Below, piece after piece: positions 7,002 to 8,157 of a stretch of DNA of 8,157 nt. Below the pieces are notes generated by a model. It was not told where the DNA came from. It did not search any database and saw nothing but the letters and a program-made list of their open reading frames with translations. Every line of letters starts with the position of its first letter. Positions within the stretch are counted from its first letter, which is position 1. The stretch comes from Clostridium sp. UBA3947 (GTDB taxonomy: Bacteria; Bacillota; Clostridia; Clostridiales; Clostridiaceae), in NCBI GenBank assembly GCA_002385545.1, contig DGDR01000156.1, positions 2,728 to 10,884 on the forward strand, read 5' to 3'. Made by a program: the position numbers and the translations under genes.

Positions 7002-7162
7002 GGATTATGCTTTCTATATAGTTCATCTATTTGTGGAACCTGGGTCCACCAGATTTCTCCAGCACCCCCAGGCTTGTTGTTGTGATCTCCTAAATCCTTA
7101 AGGATAACAAAGAAAGCTATACCCAAAAATATAGTAATTAATATTGCTCTTAGCTTTTTCAT
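6998..7162 (-). CDS. Small single-membrane-segment protein of unknown function (54 aa)
   Basis: I do not recognise this protein. It runs from ATG 7162 to a tandem TAA TAA. The N-terminus MKKLR is basic and is followed by a strongly hydrophobic segment at about 6-21 (AILITIFLGIAFFVIL), then a polar tail of 33 residues containing NNKPGGAG, a Trp-Trp pair at 38-39 and IDELYRKHNP. By the positive-inside rule the tail should face outward; there is no lipobox or clear signal-peptidase site, so a signal anchor is more likely. AGGGTG (7173-7168) ends 5 nt before the ATG and overlaps the stop of the upstream transporter gene, only 9 nt away. Codons are AT-rich like the neighbours. The placement suggests a partner of the transporter or the reductase, which is inference only. 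Confidence 0.75.
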   Translation of the reverse strand: MKKLRAILITIFLGIAFFVILKDLGDHNNKPGGAGEIWWTQVPQIDELYRKHNP

Positions 7163-7171
7163 ATCTACACC

Positions 7172-8157
7172 CTATATTGGAAGATTGAAGAAGGTACCGC
7201 TGAAGAATATATATGCCGCTCCTAAAGCTATAACAATATTCAGTAGCTGACCTACAAGGAATAAAGTAAGGGGCTTACCAGCTTTGATAGTTCCCTTAAT
7301 ATCTCTAAAGTTAGACTCTAAACCAATGCTTACAAATGCAAAGGTAAAGAATAACTCACGGAAACCATTGATTATTGGTAAGCTGCTGTCTACTGTAGCC
7401 TTAGGTACAATAAAGGAAAATAGTAGAGAGGTTCCTATAAAGCCTAGGATGAACTTAGGCATTCTTACCCATATTTCCTTAACTCCTACGGAAACCCCAG
7501 GTTTAGATTCCTTTGAATCCACTACTGCCCAGATAACTGCAATTACAAAGGCTATAATTCCAATTAAAATATTTTGAATCATCTTCACCAGAGAAGCAAC
7601 CTCCATCGCTTTTTCTCCTAGCATTGCTCCGGAAGCTACCACTGCACCAGTGGAATCTACTGTTCCACCAATCCAAGCTCCTCCTACTATTGGATTAATA
7701 CCTACTAATTTGATAAGTGCTGGCATACCAACCATCATAATAACGGTTATAATAAGGCTTATAGAAATTGTAAAGCTGATATCCTCCTTCTTTGCATTGG
7801 ATGCTGTTCCTGAAGCAATAGCTGCAGAAACTCCACATACAGAAAGAGCAGAAGCAATTGTAATTGCAAAACTTTTTTGATTATGCATCTTAAGTATTTT
7901 TTGCGAAAACCAGTATGTGAGTAAAATTACTATTGGAGTAGCAATCCATGACATGCCAACTCCCATCACTCCTAGTGCTAGCATTCTATTGAAAAGAATC
8001 GAAGCCCCTAAAAGCACTAAGCCTGTTTTAATGTATAATTCTGTCCTAATAGCTCCTTTTAATAACTTTGGTATTTTAAAGATATTTCCAACTACCAAGC
8101 CAATCACAAGAGCCCAAACAACCTCATTGAAACCATAATACCTCCAAGGTTCATAAT
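7172..8157 (-). CDS. YeiH-family (COG2855) putative sulfate/sulfite exporter, 5' end outside the window
   Basis: Multi-pass inner-membrane transporter of the family annotated as putative sulfate exporter (Cons_hypoth698); members occur beside sulfonate-degradation and sulfite genes. The visible 327 residues contain about nine hydrophobic stretches. Family-like features, numbered from the window edge, are the early WALVIGLVVGNIF at 14-26, the SVCGVSAAIA motif at 105-114 (family CGASA-like), GGTVDSTGAVVASG at 163-176 and the late FVSIGLESNFRDI at 274-286. A GTG at 8107 could be taken as a start. The frame, however, stays open to the window edge with a plausible sequence (YEPWRYYGFNEVVWAL), so the gene is cut by the edge rather than starting there. 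The stop TAG is 9 nt before the 54-residue gene. Substrate and direction of transport cannot be read from the sequence. Confidence 0.85.
   Translation of the reverse strand, partial: YEPWRYYGFNEVVWALVIGLVVGNIFKIPKLLKGAIRTELYIKTGLVLLGASILFNRMLALGVMGVGMSWIATPIVILLTYWFSQKILKMHNQKSFAITIASALSVCGVSAAIASGTASNAKKEDISFTISISLIITVIMMVGMPALIKLVGINPIVGGAWIGGTVDSTGAVVASGAMLGEKAMEVASLVKMIQNILIGIIAFVIAVIWAVVDSKESKPGVSVGVKEIWVRMPKFILGFIGTSLLFSFIVPKATVDSSLPIINGFRELFFTFAFVSIGLESNFRDIKGTIKAGKPLTLFLVGQLLNIVIALGAAYIFFSGTFFNLPI

Noticed and set aside
7284..8138. Plus-strand frames opposite the transporter gene
   Set aside because: They are low-complexity mirror translations of hydrophobic codons, with no independent support.
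1..8157. CRISPR array, insertion sequence, tRNA/rRNA or riboswitch
   Set aside because: No spaced direct repeats, terminal inverted repeats with transposase, or structured RNA signatures were seen. Nearly all the sequence is coding, and any operon leader would be beyond the right edge.

Overview
The window is AT-rich (roughly 35-40% GC by eye), and every supportable gene lies on the minus strand, so transcription runs from the right edge to the left edge. Gene content, domain fusions and purine-rich Shine-Dalgarno (SD) sites point to a low-GC anaerobic Firmicute, most likely Clostridium or a close relative. The hem block hemA / precorrin-2 dehydrogenase / hemC / cobA-hemD fusion / hemB / hemL is an arrangement I recall from clostridia such as Clostridium josui. 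No genes for the late protoheme pathway are present in the window.

Layout in transcription order: (1) 8157-7172, a YeiH-type (COG2855, 'putative sulfate exporter') membrane transporter whose 5' end lies outside the window; (2) 7162-6998, a 54-residue single-membrane-segment protein that is easily missed; (3) 6954-5311, a siroheme/[4Fe-4S] nitrite or sulfite reductase; (4) 5271-4051, glutamyl-tRNA reductase (hemA); (5) 4087-3434, a CysG/Met8-type precorrin-2 dehydrogenase that overlaps hemA; (6) 3382-2510, hydroxymethylbilane synthase (hemC) with a TTG start; (7) 2482-1016, a fused uroporphyrinogen-III methyltransferase and uroporphyrinogen-III synthase (cobA-hemD); (8) 1011-43, porphobilinogen synthase (hemB); (9) 28-1, the first nine codons of what looks like hemL.

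Gaps are short (at most about 50 nt) or negative, so the whole window reads as one operon or two closely coupled ones. No strong promoter is visible inside it. Two small inverted repeats flank the reductase: one before its start (6970-7001) and one at its stop codon (5303-5326). The second could reduce read-through into hemA.

Together, the hem genes carry glutamyl-tRNA through 5-aminolevulinate, porphobilinogen, hydroxymethylbilane and uroporphyrinogen III to precorrin-2 and sirohydrochlorin, which leads to siroheme (and possibly cobalamin). The reductase directly upstream needs siroheme. The block therefore pairs a siroheme enzyme with the pathway for its cofactor, plus a membrane transporter that plausibly moves a sulfur oxyanion. 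The least explained part is the transporter / 54-residue protein / reductase segment. No RNA genes, CRISPR arrays or mobile elements were seen, and no gene-free stretch exceeds 300 bases.
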